A stretch of 64,000 bases of DNA from Aurantiacibacter sp. MUD61. Its GTDB lineage: Bacteria > Pseudomonadota > Alphaproteobacteria > Sphingomonadales > Sphingomonadaceae. This document shows, piece after piece, positions 33,663 through 43,388 of the stretch; positions within the stretch are counted from its first letter, which is position 1; each line of letters begins with the position of its first letter. A program made the translations under genes and the position numbers. The notes beneath the pieces were generated by a model. That model had not been told where the DNA came from and searched no databases. It saw only the letters and a list, made by a program, of their open reading frames with translations. The stretch covers positions 1,325,501 to 1,389,500 of the forward strand of contig NZ_CP115446.1 of the NCBI RefSeq assembly GCF_027912455.1, read 5' to 3'.

Positions 33663-34202
33663 TTAGCCTTCGCCGCCGGGCGCGGGAGCCTGACCGGCCG
33701 CCGCTTCCTGCGCGCGCTTCTGCTGCAGCTGCTGCACATACAGGCCGTTGAAATCGATCGGATCGAGCATCAGCGGGGTGAAGCCTGCATCGCGCACGGC
33801 ATCCGAAATCACGCGGCGCGCGAAAGGAAACAGGATGCGCGGAGCCTCTGCATAGAGGAAAGCGTGCTGCTGCTCTTCGGGCAGATTGCGCATACCGACG
33901 AGGCCGCAATAGGACAGGTCGACGATATAGGCGGTGCCTTCCGACGTCTTGCTGGTGGCGGTGACCTTCAGCTCGACTTCGTTCAGCTCGTCCGAAATCT
34001 TGCGCGAAGCAATGTTGAACTGCACGTCCATTTCGGGCTGCTGGCGCCATTTGAAGCTGTCCGGCGCCTTCGGGTTTTCAACCGAGAGGTCTTTCACATA
34101 TTGCGAGATGATACCCGCCACCGGCTGGTTGTCTGCGCCATTGCCGGCATTTGCGGCATTGCCATCATCGAGGTTCTTCAGGACGTCGCCTTCATCGGCC
34201 AT
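33663..34202 (-). CDS. secB: Protein-export chaperone SecB
   Basis: The 179-residue acidic chaperone keeps preproteins unfolded for SecA. SecB patterns present are YVKDLSVENPKAPDSFKW, VQFNIASRKISDELNEVELKVTATSKT, AYIVDLSYCGLVGM and the AEAPRILFPFARRVISDAVRDAGFTPLMLDPIDF block. An alphaproteobacterial-type C-terminal QKRAQEAAAGQAP tail follows. It is divergent from the Tim44-like gene across a 291-base gap. Confidence 0.95.
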   Translation of the reverse strand: MADEGDVLKNLDDGNAANAGNGADNQPVAGIISQYVKDLSVENPKAPDSFKWRQQPEMDVQFNIASRKISDELNEVELKVTATSKTSEGTAYIVDLSYCGLVGMRNLPEEQQHAFLYAEAPRILFPFARRVISDAVRDAGFTPLMLDPIDFNGLYVQQLQQKRAQEAAAGQAPAPGGEG

Positions 34203-34493
34203 GATCTGTGTTCTTTCGCTGTCTGTAATTGCGCTGCGGATGCGGGACCCGGCGCTATGGAAATTCCGGCTGCGCGCCTATCACCCTTGGCCATGCGTTT
34301 CAACGCAATGTATTGCTCTCGGACCCGTGATTACCGCTCTGTTTACGACGAGACGGTATGGAGGCGCTTCAGCAAGGCTTAAGTCGGCCTTGCCCATTTG
34401 CTATTGGCACTTATCTGGTTCACATATGTTGTAATCCTGCGGGCAGCGTTTCGGCGCTCGTAAAGTGCAGGGAAGAAGTGGGAAATTTATCGC

Positions 34494-35165
34494 GTGATTT
34501 GGGAAATCGTCATCCTCGCCATGATTGCAGCCTTTCTGGGCATGCGTCTGTATTCCGTGCTGGGCCGCAAGGCCGAGCATGAGGAGGAGCTGATTGCCAA
34601 CCGGCTTGAACGTGCGCAGCAGGAAGCCGACGCGGAAGCAGATGCGCAGCAGAAAGCTGCCGCCCCGGCTGGTGAACCTGCGCGCACCGAACGTGCGCTA
34701 GCCGGTTTCTCGCCCGCTATCGAATCTGGCCTGCGCGATATCCAGGCCGCTGATCGTAGCTTTGAATTGCTGCCTTTCCTTGAAGGTGCGAAGGGCGCTT
34801 ACGAAGTCGTGCTCGATGCTTTCTGGCGCGGCGACAAGGAAGAGCTGCGCGATCTATGCGATGACGATGTGTACGAGAGCTTCGTTGCCGCGATCGATGA
34901 TCGCGAAGCCAATGGCCTGAAGCTCGACAATCGCCTGATCCGCATCGAAGACGAAACGGTGCATTCCGCCGTGCTCGACGGCAAGATCGCCCGCATCGCC
35001 GTGCGCTTCGTGGCCGATATCGCCAGCGTGACGCGCGACAAGGATGGAAATGTGGTGGCCGGTTCGCTCGATGATGCGATCGAAAGCCGCGATATCTGGA
35101 CCTTCAGCCGCGATACGCGCTCCAGCGATCCGAACTGGCTGCTCGACGAGACCGACGCTGGTTGA
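34494..35165 (+). CDS. Tim44-like domain protein (TimA type)
   Basis: The 223-residue protein starts with a membrane segment (IVILAMIAAFLGMRLYSVLG), then a charged helix (AEHEEELIANRLERAQQEADAEA) and a C-terminal Tim44-like domain (about 80-223): FEGAK-type LEGAKGAYEVVLDAFWRGDKEELRDLCDDDVYESFVAAIDDRE, then FVADI and RDIWTFSRDTRSSDPNWLLDETDA. In alphaproteobacteria such proteins are anchored at the inner membrane. The neighbours secB, mltA and the Smr gene are the usual context. The start codon is GTG. Confidence 0.85.
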   Translation: MIWEIVILAMIAAFLGMRLYSVLGRKAEHEEELIANRLERAQQEADAEADAQQKAAAPAGEPARTERALAGFSPAIESGLRDIQAADRSFELLPFLEGAKGAYEVVLDAFWRGDKEELRDLCDDDVYESFVAAIDDREANGLKLDNRLIRIEDETVHSAVLDGKIARIAVRFVADIASVTRDKDGNVVAGSLDDAIESRDIWTFSRDTRSSDPNWLLDETDAG

Positions 35166-35187
35166 TAGCAGTGGCGGCGTGACAACG

Positions 35188-36363
35188 ATGCGCCACCTCC
35201 TCCCATTATGTGCCCTAGGCCTGCTCGCTGCCTGCGCGCGGGTTATTCCTGCAACTGACGGACCTGGCCCTGTTCCGCCTGTAGGCGCGACGGCTGCGGC
35301 GATGGGCGCGGTGCAGGTACCCGCGCTCTCCTTCGCCAGTATCCCGGCAAGCGAGCTTCGTACTGATTTCGACGCGTTTCGCCTGTCCTGCCGCGTCGCG
35401 ACGAGCCGCGAAGACCAGTCCGGTCTCACGCGCCCCGAAGACTGGCAGATCCCATGCAATGCCGCAGCAGAATGGCCGCGCGAGCGCGCAGCGGAATTTT
35501 TCGCGACGCAGTTCGTGCCCGTTCGCGTGGGCGATGGCAGCGCTTTTGCGACCGGCTATTTCGAGCCCGAAATTCTCGGCAGCCGCACTCGCCGTTCGGC
35601 CAGCGATGTGCCGGTCTATGCCCCGCCGCGCGATCTGGAGCGCTGCTGGCGCGACGATATTCCCGAGAGCGAACGCACGGGCCGCGCGCCCTTGAGCCGA
35701 CGCACGGCGGACGGACGCTGCGTGCCGCATTATACGCGGGCGCAGATTGAAGATGGCGCGCTCGATGGCAGCGCTGAAGTGCTCGCCTATGCCAGCGATC
35801 CGGTCGAATTCTTCTTCCTCCAAATCCAGGGCTCCGGCCGCTTGCGCGATCCGCAGACAGGCGAGATCATCCGCATCGGCTATGCCAACCAGAATGGTCA
35901 TGCCTACACCGGCATTGGCGGCGTGATGCGAGAGCGCGGCCTGCTGGGAGACGGGCCGGGCCAATATGCCGGATCGATGCAGGGCATCATGCAATATATT
36001 CGCGAGAATCCCGAAGAGGGCGCGGATCTGATGCGTCTCAATGAAAGCTGGGTGTTCTTCCGCGAGCTCGAAGGCGAGGGCCCCATCGGCTCGATCGGCG
36101 TGGCTGTTCGCGCGCGCAACGCCGTCGCGGTCGATCCTAAGTATGTGCCCTATGGCGCGCCGGTGCTGCTCGATCTCGATCGTGACATCGCAGACGGCAT
36201 CTGGATCGCGCAGGACACGGGCGGAGCCATTCGCGGGTCCAATCGCTTCGACACCTTCTGGGGCGGTGGACCGGAAGCACGCGAGATTGCCGGTGGAATG
36301 AGCGGGCGCGGCCAGGCTGTGATCCTGCTGCCGCACGCCTCCGCTGCACGTCTTCGCCGATGA
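35188..36363 (+). CDS. mltA: Membrane-bound lytic murein transglycosylase A
   Basis: The 391-residue lipoprotein (lipobox LAAC in MRHLLPLCALGLLAACA) cleaves peptidoglycan to 1,6-anhydro products. Its MltA barrel domain includes TGYFEPEILGSR and PVYAPP, then the catalytic 3D domain with FFLQIQGSGRL, NQNGHAY and IAQDTGGAIRGSNRFDTFWG, which holds the catalytic Asp. It overlaps the Smr gene stop-to-start by 4 bases (ATGA). A GTG three codons upstream (35179) is an alternative start. Confidence 0.94.
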   Translation: MRHLLPLCALGLLAACARVIPATDGPGPVPPVGATAAAMGAVQVPALSFASIPASELRTDFDAFRLSCRVATSREDQSGLTRPEDWQIPCNAAAEWPRERAAEFFATQFVPVRVGDGSAFATGYFEPEILGSRTRRSASDVPVYAPPRDLERCWRDDIPESERTGRAPLSRRTADGRCVPHYTRAQIEDGALDGSAEVLAYASDPVEFFFLQIQGSGRLRDPQTGEIIRIGYANQNGHAYTGIGGVMRERGLLGDGPGQYAGSMQGIMQYIRENPEEGADLMRLNESWVFFRELEGEGPIGSIGVAVRARNAVAVDPKYVPYGAPVLLDLDRDIADGIWIAQDTGGAIRGSNRFDTFWGGGPEAREIAGGMSGRGQAVILLPHASAARLRR

Positions 36364-36932
36364 GCGCCCCGCGCGGCCTTTCGCCCGAAGAGGCTGCGCT
36401 ATGGAACAAGGTCGCAAGCACGGTGAAGCCGATGCATCCCGACCAGCACACTGCCAAACTCGCGTCGCCACCTCCGGCCAAACCGAAGAAGCCTGTGCAG
36501 TCCGCTGCACCGCGCCCCGTTCCCGGCAGCGTGCGAGAGAGGCCGCCAACCGTAGTCTCGCCCCAACCGCTTGCAACGCAAGCACCGCACGGCCTCGATT
36601 CGCATTGGGAGCGCCGGCTCTCGCGCACTGCTACCGAGCCGGACTTCTCGCTCGACCTGCACGGCCACACGCTCGATCAGGCCTATGTCCGCCTGAATGA
36701 CGGACTCATGCAGGCCAAGGCCATGGGCGCGCGGCTGGTACTGGTGGTGACCGGCAGGCCGCGCCCGGTCGATGCGGCGGACCGCTCAAGCAAGCGCGGC
36801 GCGATAAGGGCGAAAATCCTCGACTGGCTGGCAGCGGGTCAGCATGCCTCCGATATCGCCGCCATACGAAAGGCGCACCGCCGCCACGGAGGCGAGGGTG
36901 CGCTTTATATCGTATTGAAGCGGCGGCGCTGA
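36360..36932 (+). CDS. Smr domain protein
   Basis: The 190-residue protein begins with LSPEEAALWNKVASTVKP, then a Pro-rich linker, and has a C-terminal Smr domain: DFSLDLHGHTLDQAYVRL (LDLHG motif), ARLVLVVTGRP and RGAIRAKILDWLA. Smr domains are nucleases or nucleic-acid binding folds; RNA or DNA cutting is possible but not shown. The start overlaps the mltA stop. It is convergent with the DUF2306 gene. Confidence 0.9.
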   Translation: MSAPRGLSPEEAALWNKVASTVKPMHPDQHTAKLASPPPAKPKKPVQSAAPRPVPGSVRERPPTVVSPQPLATQAPHGLDSHWERRLSRTATEPDFSLDLHGHTLDQAYVRLNDGLMQAKAMGARLVLVVTGRPRPVDAADRSSKRGAIRAKILDWLAAGQHASDIAAIRKAHRRHGGEGALYIVLKRRR

Positions 36933-36935
36933 GGC

Positions 36936-37490
36936 TCAGCCCCAGCCGAAGAGCATGGCGTTCATCAGGCGGCCTTCAATCGCGAAGGCCCAGATGCCCG
37001 GGATCATCAACGCGCCAAGGTAGAGGCTGACAATCTCGTTGCGGTGACCCTTGATATCGCCGCGGCGAGCCTTGGAAATCGTCAGCCAGGCGGCGCGCAG
37101 CGTCAACGGCACAAAGATGTGAATCCACGAAAGGCGCATGCCGTCATGGATGAACAGCGTGCTGAGTGCAGTGACGACCATCAGCGTGATCCACAGCATG
37201 CCCAGCTGCTTGTGCATCGGTGTGCCCTTGGGGGCGAGCAGAAGGTAAAGGCCTAGCGGCACGCAGGGCAGCACCGTGCTGACATGGAACATAATGACGA
37301 AGTGCTTGAGATGCGGCAGGTCGCCCGACAGGCCGAGCGAGGCCTTGCCGATCGCCAGCACGCAAATCGCCGTCATGAAAGTACCTGACAGGATGACCAG
37401 CCCCTTGATCCAGGGGCCGAGGTCCAGCGCACCTGCTGGACGGTGAAACGGGTTGAGAAACTGAAGCGGATTGGCAGTGGCAGTGGTCAT
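36936..37490 (-). CDS. DUF2306-like membrane protein
   Basis: The 184-residue protein has an N-terminal soluble piece, then four to five membrane segments (LVILSGTFMTAICVLAIGK, KHFVIMFHVSTVLPCVPLGLYLLL, GMLWITLMVVTALSTLF, RNEIVSLYLGALMIPGIWAF). Several His within segments (KHFVIMFH, MHKQLG, RLSWIHIF) suggest a haem- or metal-binding ferric-reductase-like membrane protein, as DUF2306 members often show, but that is inference. The ATG at 37490 follows GGGGAGACC. It is divergent from the LytTR gene. Confidence 0.7.
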   Translation of the reverse strand: MTTATANPLQFLNPFHRPAGALDLGPWIKGLVILSGTFMTAICVLAIGKASLGLSGDLPHLKHFVIMFHVSTVLPCVPLGLYLLLAPKGTPMHKQLGMLWITLMVVTALSTLFIHDGMRLSWIHIFVPLTLRAAWLTISKARRGDIKGHRNEIVSLYLGALMIPGIWAFAIEGRLMNAMLFGWG

Positions 37491-37647
37491 GTGAGGTCTC
37501 CCCTTGGATGTGTTGAGACCCTGTCTGCCCGATGCCCGTTCGCGGGCAATGCGGTTTGCGGGAGCGGCGCGATGCATACGTGAAAAGCGCGGATTTACGC
37601 CAATCTGCCACTTTACGAAGCGCGAATGGGCGCTACTCTGCATTCAA

Positions 37648-38445
37648 ATGAACAGCTCCTCACCACGCGAAGAGAAGCCTTTCGTCAGCCGCCTGCTGGT
37701 GGATCTGGCAACCATGGTAGCGATCGGTGTGGTGCTCGCGCTGATCGGCCCATTCGGCAGTTTCAACGATCCGCTGCACTTGAGGCTGGTTGTATGGATT
37801 GGCTTCGCGGTGCTGGGTTACATTTTGTATGCCCCTATCGACACGCTGGCCCAACGCCTCGCGCCAAAGCTCCAGCTGCCCGCGTGGGCGCTGCGCATTG
37901 CCGGTGTGCTGATTGCATCCTTGCCGATGGCGATAGTGGTCTGGATGATCCAGCGTGGACCGGACCGCTGGGGCTGGCCGGGTCTCGAAACTGCGATGAC
38001 GCATTATATCTATGTGGCGATGATCGGCGCGCTTATCACGATAGTGAACACGCTGATCCAGAGACAGGCGCAGGCCTCTGCTGATCCAGCTTCGGTGCCC
38101 CCCGTCACTCCGTCGGAAACGGAAACGCCCGCGCCAGCACGCTTTCTCGATCGCCTGCCGCCAGAGCTCGGCACGCAGCTGATCGCGCTGGAGATGGAGG
38201 ACCATTACGTCCGCGCCCACACTGCGCTGGGGAGCGAACTGGTGTTGCTGCGGATGCGCGATGCGGTGGCAGAGCTGGACGGAATCGAGGGCGAACAGGT
38301 CCATCGAAGCTGGTGGGTCGCGCGCGGTGCGGTGGCCAATGTAAAGCGCGATGGGCGCAATGTGCGGCTGGTGCTCGATACCGGCATCGAAGCCCCGGTC
38401 AGCCGCGCCAATGTCACGCCGCTGAAGGATGCAGGCTGGTTCTAG
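37648..38445 (+). CDS. LytTR family DNA-binding protein with four membrane segments
   Basis: The 265-residue protein has four membrane segments (about residues 14-165, for example LVDLATMVAIGVVLALIGPF, VVWIGFAVLGYILYAPI, RIAGVLIASLPMAIVVWM, MTHYIYVAMIGALITIVNTL), a short linker, then a LytTR DNA-binding domain (about 175-265): LIALEMEDHYVRAHTALGSELVLLRMRDAVAELDG, VHRSWWVAR and NVKRDGRNVRLVLDTGIEAPVSR. It is probably a membrane-bound transcription regulator. It overlaps the next gene by 4 bases in convergent orientation. Confidence 0.85.
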   Translation: MNSSSPREEKPFVSRLLVDLATMVAIGVVLALIGPFGSFNDPLHLRLVVWIGFAVLGYILYAPIDTLAQRLAPKLQLPAWALRIAGVLIASLPMAIVVWMIQRGPDRWGWPGLETAMTHYIYVAMIGALITIVNTLIQRQAQASADPASVPPVTPSETETPAPARFLDRLPPELGTQLIALEMEDHYVRAHTALGSELVLLRMRDAVAELDGIEGEQVHRSWWVARGAVANVKRDGRNVRLVLDTGIEAPVSRANVTPLKDAGWF

Positions 38446-39062
38446 CCCCGCGCGGGCCGAAGTTTGACGAGCCACACGCTTGCTGCACCGAGCAGGGCGA
38501 AAAATACCGTCAGCCCAGCAATGTTCAGCGTCATCTCGGCCACGCTCAGCGTGTTCGCATCGATGAAGAAATAGACATAGTCGTCCGTCAGGCTTCCGCG
38601 TGCCAGCGCATAGAAGCAGTAGAGCATCGGCCAGATCACCACGAAGGGTACATCGCGCCAACGTGCGGCATTTTTCGGCATCAGCGCGGCGAACCACATC
38701 ACCGTCAGGATCGGTGCGGCGGTATGCACGCCCTGGTCGGCGACGATTTCCCACCCTTCATGCGTGAGATATCGCGCGAGAGCCGCGTGATAGACGATGC
38801 CGACACCGGCGATGGCGGCGGTCATGCAAAGCAGCCAGCGCGGCGAAATGGCCCTACCTGCTGCGATCAGCGCAAAAGTGCCTGCCACCAGCACATTGGT
38901 CAGGATGGTGAAGAACCGGCTCATCGCGGCCAGCACGTCGGCAAGGCTCGACCCGTCGCGGATGTTGAGCCCGACCTGCATGGTCACGCTACCCAGCGCT
39001 ACAATGAAGATGAGAGCCGCTAGTGCGCGAGCCGCAGTAGATTGGGCGTGGGTCGAAGCCAT
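38442..39062 (-). CDS. Pr6Pr family membrane protein
   Basis: The 206-residue protein has six to seven membrane segments with Pr6Pr-type patterns FFTILTNVLVAGTFALI, an HEGWEIVADQGVHTAAPILTVMWF region and VVIWPMLYCFYALARG. These proteins are uncharacterised and are distantly similar to FAR-17a/AIG1-like membrane hydrolases; a function is not assigned. The gene lies downstream of katG with a terminator between them. Confidence 0.75.
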   Translation of the reverse strand: MASTHAQSTAARALAALIFIVALGSVTMQVGLNIRDGSSLADVLAAMSRFFTILTNVLVAGTFALIAAGRAISPRWLLCMTAAIAGVGIVYHAALARYLTHEGWEIVADQGVHTAAPILTVMWFAALMPKNAARWRDVPFVVIWPMLYCFYALARGSLTDDYVYFFIDANTLSVAEMTLNIAGLTVFFALLGAASVWLVKLRPARG

Positions 39063-39092
39063 GCGAACCCCTTAGTACCCCTGCCGGAAAGG

Positions 39093-39126
39093 AAAAGGCC
39101 CCTGACAGCGAGCTGCCAGGGGCCTT
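39093..39126 (-). terminator. Rho-independent terminator of katG
   Basis: AAGGCCCCTG and CAGGGGCCTT form a 10-bp perfect stem with a 12-base loop, followed on the minus strand by TTTTCC. It is placed 61 bases after the katG stop. Confidence 0.75.
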
Positions 39127-39187
39127 CCAGCGACCCGAAAAGACTTGGGGGGCAAGCTCTCCGGGCTTTAGCCGTTTAACCGGCGTG

Positions 39188-41407
39188 TCACCCACTAAAC
39201 TTTGCGTAGCGGATGTCAAACCGATCTGCGTCCATCACCTTAATCCATGCACGGATGAACGTATCTACGAAACGTTTTTCCCCACCATTCTCGGCAAATA
39301 CTTCCGAAATAGCGCGCAGCTGGGAGTTCGATCCGAAGACCAGATCGGTGCGGGTGGCGCGGTATTTCTCCTCGCCCGACTCGCGATCACGACCGACGAA
39401 TTCCTCGTCACCGCTTTCATCGACGACGGTCCACTTGGTGTCCATGCTCAGCAGATTGGTGAAGAAGTCGTTGGACAAAACACCCGGGCGATCGGTCAAC
39501 ACGCCGATCCGGTCGCCATGTTCGGCATGATGGCTGACAGCGCCAAGAGCGCGCATCCCGCCGACCAGTGCGGTCATTTCCGGAATCGAGAGGCCAAGCA
39601 GGTGAGCTTTGTCCACCAGCATGTCCTCGGTCTTCACGCTCGCCTTGGTCTTCAGATAGTTGCGGAAACCATCGGCGAATGGCTCGAGCGGCTCGAAGCT
39701 TTCAGCATCGGTATGCTCTTCACCCGCATCGCCGCGGCCCGTGGTGACCTCGACGCTCACTTCGAAGCCGCCATCCTTGGCTGCCTTTTCGATCGCTGCG
39801 GCACCCGCCAGCACGATGGCATCGGCCATCGAAAGCGAGCCGCGCAGCTCGTCGAGCTTGCTGAGGACCTTGGACAGCTCCTCCGGATCGTTCGCCGCCC
39901 AGTCCTTTTGCGGGGCGAGGCGGACGCGGGCACCATTGGCACCGCCGCGCCGATCCGAATTGCGGAAGGTGGAGGCCGAAGCCCAAGCCGCCTTCACCAG
40001 TTCGGAAACGGTCAGTCCGCTATCGAGCACTGCCGATTTGAAGTTCGACACATCGCTGTCGGACGGTGTCGAGCCAGCGGGGGTCGGATCCTGCCAGATC
40101 AGGTCTTCTTCCGGAACTTCCGGGCCGAGATAGCAGGACTTGGGTCCCAGATCGCGGTGGCACAGCTTGAACCATGCGCGGGCGAAGGCATCGTCCAGTG
40201 CGGCCTGGTTATTCAGGAAGCGCTCCGAAATCTTGCGATATTCGGGGTCGCGCTTCAGCGCCATGTCGGCCGTGGTCATGATGGTCGGGACCTTCTTGTT
40301 CGGGTCACGCGCATCAGGCGCCATATCGGCTTCTTCGGGATCGATCGGCGTCCACTGGTATGCACCGGCAGGCGATTTCACGAGCTCATATTCGTATTTG
40401 AACAGTAGGCGGAAGTAATCGCCACCCCACTGCGTCGGGTTGGGCGTCCACGGGCCTTCAATACCGGAGGTGGTGATATTGCCCTTGGCAATTTCTTCCT
40501 CGTCATGCAGCCAGCCAAAGCCCTGCAGCGCGAGCACTTCGCTTTCCGGAGCGCCGCCGAACGTATCGGCAGGCTTTGCGCCGTGGCACTTGCCGAAAGC
40601 GTGGCCGCCAGCGGTCAGGGCAACGGTTTCCTCGTCATTCATGGCCATGCGGGCGAAGGTTTCGCGCATGTCGCGGGCCATGCCGTCAGGGTCGTGCGGA
40701 TCGCCGCCTGGGCCTTCCGGGTTCACATAGATGAGGCCCATCTGGATCGCAGCGAGCGGGTTGTCGAGCGCCTTGCCTTCATCGGGATTGATGCGCGTCG
40801 GCACGCCTTCGTCGACCCACTGGTCTTCGGTGCCCCAATATACGGTTTCGGGTTCGTAGACGTCTGCGCGTCCACCGCCGAATCCGAAGACCGGTCCGCC
40901 CATGCTTTCGATGGCGACGTTACCGGTCAGGATGAAGAGGTCGGCCCAGCTGATATTCTTGCCGTACTTCTGCTTGATCGGCCAAAGCAGGCGGCGCGCC
41001 TTGTCCAGGTTGCCGTTATCGGGCCAGCTGTTGAGCGGAGCAAAACGCTGCTGGCCGGAGGACGAGCCACCGCGACCATCGCCGGTGCGATAGGTGCCGG
41101 CTGCGTGCCACGCCATGCGGATGAAGAAGGGGCCGTAATGGCCATAGTCGGCAGGCCACCAATCCTTGCTGTCCGTCATCAACGCGGTGATGTCTGCTTT
41201 CAGCGCGTTGTAATCGACGGTGTTGAACGCCTCGGCATAATCGAAATCTTCGCCCATCGGATCGGCGCTGCGGCCTTCCTGCGTCAGGATGTCGAGTTGC
41301 AGTGAGTCGGGCCACCAGTCACGATTGGTACGGCCGAGCAAATCGCGCGTGCCGCCATCGCCGTGGAAGGGGCATCCGCCTGAAATTGAACCGGTCTTAG
41401 CGTCCAT
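39188..41407 (-). CDS. katG: Catalase-peroxidase KatG
   Basis: The 739-residue haem enzyme breaks down hydrogen peroxide. The distal site is [20 protein letters not shown], with the Trp of the Met-Tyr-Trp adduct. The Tyr is in [13 protein letters not shown], the Met in [26 protein letters not shown], which also has the proximal His. The C-terminal half repeats the fold without haem ligands. AGAGGA precedes the ATG at ideal distance. It is next to ahpF/ahpC, forming a peroxide defence block; no oxyR gene is in the window. Confidence 0.97.
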   Translation of the reverse strand: MDAKTGSISGGCPFHGDGGTRDLLGRTNRDWWPDSLQLDILTQEGRSADPMGEDFDYAEAFNTVDYNALKADITALMTDSKDWWPADYGHYGPFFIRMAWHAAGTYRTGDGRGGSSSGQQRFAPLNSWPDNGNLDKARRLLWPIKQKYGKNISWADLFILTGNVAIESMGGPVFGFGGGRADVYEPETVYWGTEDQWVDEGVPTRINPDEGKALDNPLAAIQMGLIYVNPEGPGGDPHDPDGMARDMRETFARMAMNDEETVALTAGGHAFGKCHGAKPADTFGGAPESEVLALQGFGWLHDEEEIAKGNITTSGIEGPWTPNPTQWGGDYFRLLFKYEYELVKSPAGAYQWTPIDPEEADMAPDARDPNKKVPTIMTTADMALKRDPEYRKISERFLNNQAALDDAFARAWFKLCHRDLGPKSCYLGPEVPEEDLIWQDPTPAGSTPSDSDVSNFKSAVLDSGLTVSELVKAAWASASTFRNSDRRGGANGARVRLAPQKDWAANDPEELSKVLSKLDELRGSLSMADAIVLAGAAAIEKAAKDGGFEVSVEVTTGRGDAGEEHTDAESFEPLEPFADGFRNYLKTKASVKTEDMLVDKAHLLGLSIPEMTALVGGMRALGAVSHHAEHGDRIGVLTDRPGVLSNDFFTNLLSMDTKWTVVDESGDEEFVGRDRESGEEKYRATRTDLVFGSNSQLRAISEVFAENGGEKRFVDTFIRAWIKVMDADRFDIRYAKFSG

Positions 41408-41432
41408 TATAATTTTCCTCTCTGCAATTAGG

Positions 41433-41448
41433 GGGACTCGCGAGTCCC
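41433..41448. promoter_or_regulatory. Perfect 16-bp palindrome in the katG leader
   Basis: GGGACTCGCGAGTCCC lies 26 bases upstream of the katG start codon. As DNA it could be a dimeric regulator site; as RNA it would form an 8-bp helix near the ribosome binding site. No matching OxyR or Fur consensus was recognised. Confidence 0.45.
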
Positions 41449-41564
41449 TTGATGAATGCAGGAATGGACCCATAGGGTTCATTAGTCCAATCGATTAGTT
41501 GCCACTCATTGATCGGATTTGACGTTCTCTCGACGAGGCGGTGCTGCGCCGCGCCCAGATGCAC

Positions 41565-41594
41565 AAAAGCCCGCCGCGGCAGAACCGAGCGGGC
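41565..41594 (-). terminator. Rho-independent terminator of ahpF
   Basis: GCCCGC and GCGGGC form a 6-bp stem with a 14-base loop, followed on the minus strand by TTTTG. It is 31 bases after the ahpF stop. Confidence 0.6.
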
Positions 41595-41624
41595 CTTTGT
41601 CAACGTCATGGTTGTTCGTTCGGC

Positions 41625-43226
41625 CTATGCAGGCTCGAGAACTCGCTCTTCCTGCGGTGTCGCTTCGTTGCGGATCAGGAAATCGAAGGCGGAAAGTGCC
41701 GCCTTGGAACCAGCGCCCATCGCCACCACGATTTGCTTGTAAGGCACGGTGGTACAGTCACCGGCGGCAAAGATGCCCGCCAGATTTGTCGCACCGTGGC
41801 TGTCGATCACCACTTCGCCATACTGGCTGAGTTCAAGGTCGCTATCCTTCAGCCATTCGGTGTTGGGGACGAGGCCGATCTGCACGAACACGCCTTCGAG
41901 TTCGAGGCTGTGGCTGTCCGTAGTAGTGCGGTCGGTATAGCTCAGGCCCGACACGCGACTGCCATCGCCGGTGATCTCGGTCGTCTGCGCATTGGTAATA
42001 ATGTCGACATTGGAAAGGCTTTCCAGCTTCGTCACCAGCACCTTGTCCGCGCGCAGTTCCTCGGCGACTTCGATCACGGTGACGTGGCCGACGATGCCTG
42101 CGAGGTCGATCGCGGCTTCCACGCCCGAATTGCCGCCTCCGATCACGGCGACGCGCTTGCCCTTAAACAGCGGGCCATCGCAGTGCGGGCAATAGGCAAC
42201 GCCCTTGTTGCGATATTCCTCTTCACCCGGCACGCCGAGCTGCTTCCACCGCGCACCGGTCGAAAGGATCAACGAGCGCGCCTTCAGCGTGCCGCCATTC
42301 GCTAGTTCAATCGAGTGCAGGCCGCCCTTGGTTTCCGCAGGGATCAGCTTGCTGGCTGTGGCGAGGTTCATCAGGTCGATGTCGCCCTGTGCGGCCACCT
42401 GCCGCTCTAGGTCCGCCGTCAGCTTGGGGCCTTCGGTATATTCGGTGCCGGGCAGATTCTCGATGCCGAGCGTGTCGTTCAACTGGCCGCCGAAGCGTTC
42501 GGCAGCGATACCGGTGCGAATGCCCTTGCGCGCAGTGTAGATGGCCGAGGACACGCCGCCGGGGCCGCCGCCCACTACGAGCACTTCGAACGGCTCCTTG
42601 GCGGAAAGCTTTTCTGCCGCTTTCGCATCGGCGCCATCGTCCAGCTTGGCGAGGATTTCCTCAAGACTCATCTTGCCGTTGTAGAACAGCTCGCCGTTCA
42701 GATAGGTCGAGGGGACCGCCATCACATCGCGTTCGTCGACTTCGGACTGGAATGTTCCACCTTCGATAAGTGTCGCGGAAATGCGCGGGTTTTCGAGCGC
42801 CATCAGCGTCAGCGCCTGCACCACGTCGGGGCAATTGTGGCAGCTCAGCGAGAAATACATCTCGAAATCAAAATCGCCATCGAGTGCGCGGATCGTGTCG
42901 AGCACGTCCTGCTCAACTTTCGGCGGATGACCGCCTGCCCATAGCAGCGCGAGCACCAGCGAGGTGAACTCGTGGCCCATAGGCAGGCCTGCAAAGCGGA
43001 CCGAACGCGTTTCATCCGAGGCACGGGTCACCGCAAAGCTTGGTATACGCGCATCATCGCCATCGAAGCGAGCGGTCACCTTGTCGGACAGCGCCGCAAT
43101 CTCTTCGAGCAGAGCGCGCGTGTCCGCAGACTTCTTCCCATCGTCCAGCGATGCGACGAGCGTGATCGGCTCGCGCAGATTGCCGAGATAGGTCTTGAGC
43201 TGGGTCGTCATGTTCGCATCGAGCAT
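41625..43226 (-). CDS. ahpF: Alkyl hydroperoxide reductase subunit F
   Basis: The 533-residue flavoprotein disulfide reductase passes electrons from NAD(P)H to AhpC. The N-terminal thioredoxin-like domain has the redox pair CHNC near residue 130. The flavin part has [19 protein letters not shown], the second redox pair CPHC in [19 protein letters not shown] loop [15 protein letters not shown] and FAD-binding [16 protein letters not shown]. Length is normal for the family. An alternative start at MTTQLK (43211) is possible. Confidence 0.97.
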   Translation of the reverse strand: MLDANMTTQLKTYLGNLREPITLVASLDDGKKSADTRALLEEIAALSDKVTARFDGDDARIPSFAVTRASDETRSVRFAGLPMGHEFTSLVLALLWAGGHPPKVEQDVLDTIRALDGDFDFEMYFSLSCHNCPDVVQALTLMALENPRISATLIEGGTFQSEVDERDVMAVPSTYLNGELFYNGKMSLEEILAKLDDGADAKAAEKLSAKEPFEVLVVGGGPGGVSSAIYTARKGIRTGIAAERFGGQLNDTLGIENLPGTEYTEGPKLTADLERQVAAQGDIDLMNLATASKLIPAETKGGLHSIELANGGTLKARSLILSTGARWKQLGVPGEEEYRNKGVAYCPHCDGPLFKGKRVAVIGGGNSGVEAAIDLAGIVGHVTVIEVAEELRADKVLVTKLESLSNVDIITNAQTTEITGDGSRVSGLSYTDRTTTDSHSLELEGVFVQIGLVPNTEWLKDSDLELSQYGEVVIDSHGATNLAGIFAAGDCTTVPYKQIVVAMGAGSKAALSAFDFLIRNEATPQEERVLEPA

Positions 43227-43268
43227 GGGCGCGGTGCCTTTCGAAAAATCGGGATGTCAGAAAATAGG

Positions 43269-43308
43269 AAGGCCCGGAGCGGGAGGGGGGAGAGATGCTC
43301 CGGGCCTT
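43269..43308 (-). promoter_or_regulatory. Strong hairpin between ahpC and ahpF (hairpin 1)
   Basis: AAGGCCCGGAGC and GCTCCGGGCCTT form a perfect 12-bp stem around a 16-base loop. It has no clear T-run on the minus strand (the next bases are CCTATTTTC), so it may be an mRNA stability or processing element, or a weak terminator, lowering ahpF relative to ahpC. Confidence 0.5.
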
Positions 43309-43338
43309 CGGTATTCCGGGCGTCACGGCCCGGGGGGT

Positions 43339-43373
43339 CTGCAGGGCAAAAGGGAGGGGAGAATGCCCTGCAG
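43339..43373 (-). promoter_or_regulatory. Strong hairpin between ahpC and ahpF (hairpin 2)
   Basis: CTGCAGGGCA and TGCCCTGCAG form a perfect 10-bp stem with a 15-base loop, 16 bases after the ahpC stop. It would protect the ahpC 3' end or end part of the transcription. Confidence 0.55.
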
Positions 43374-43388
43374 CAACCGGTTGTCGGC

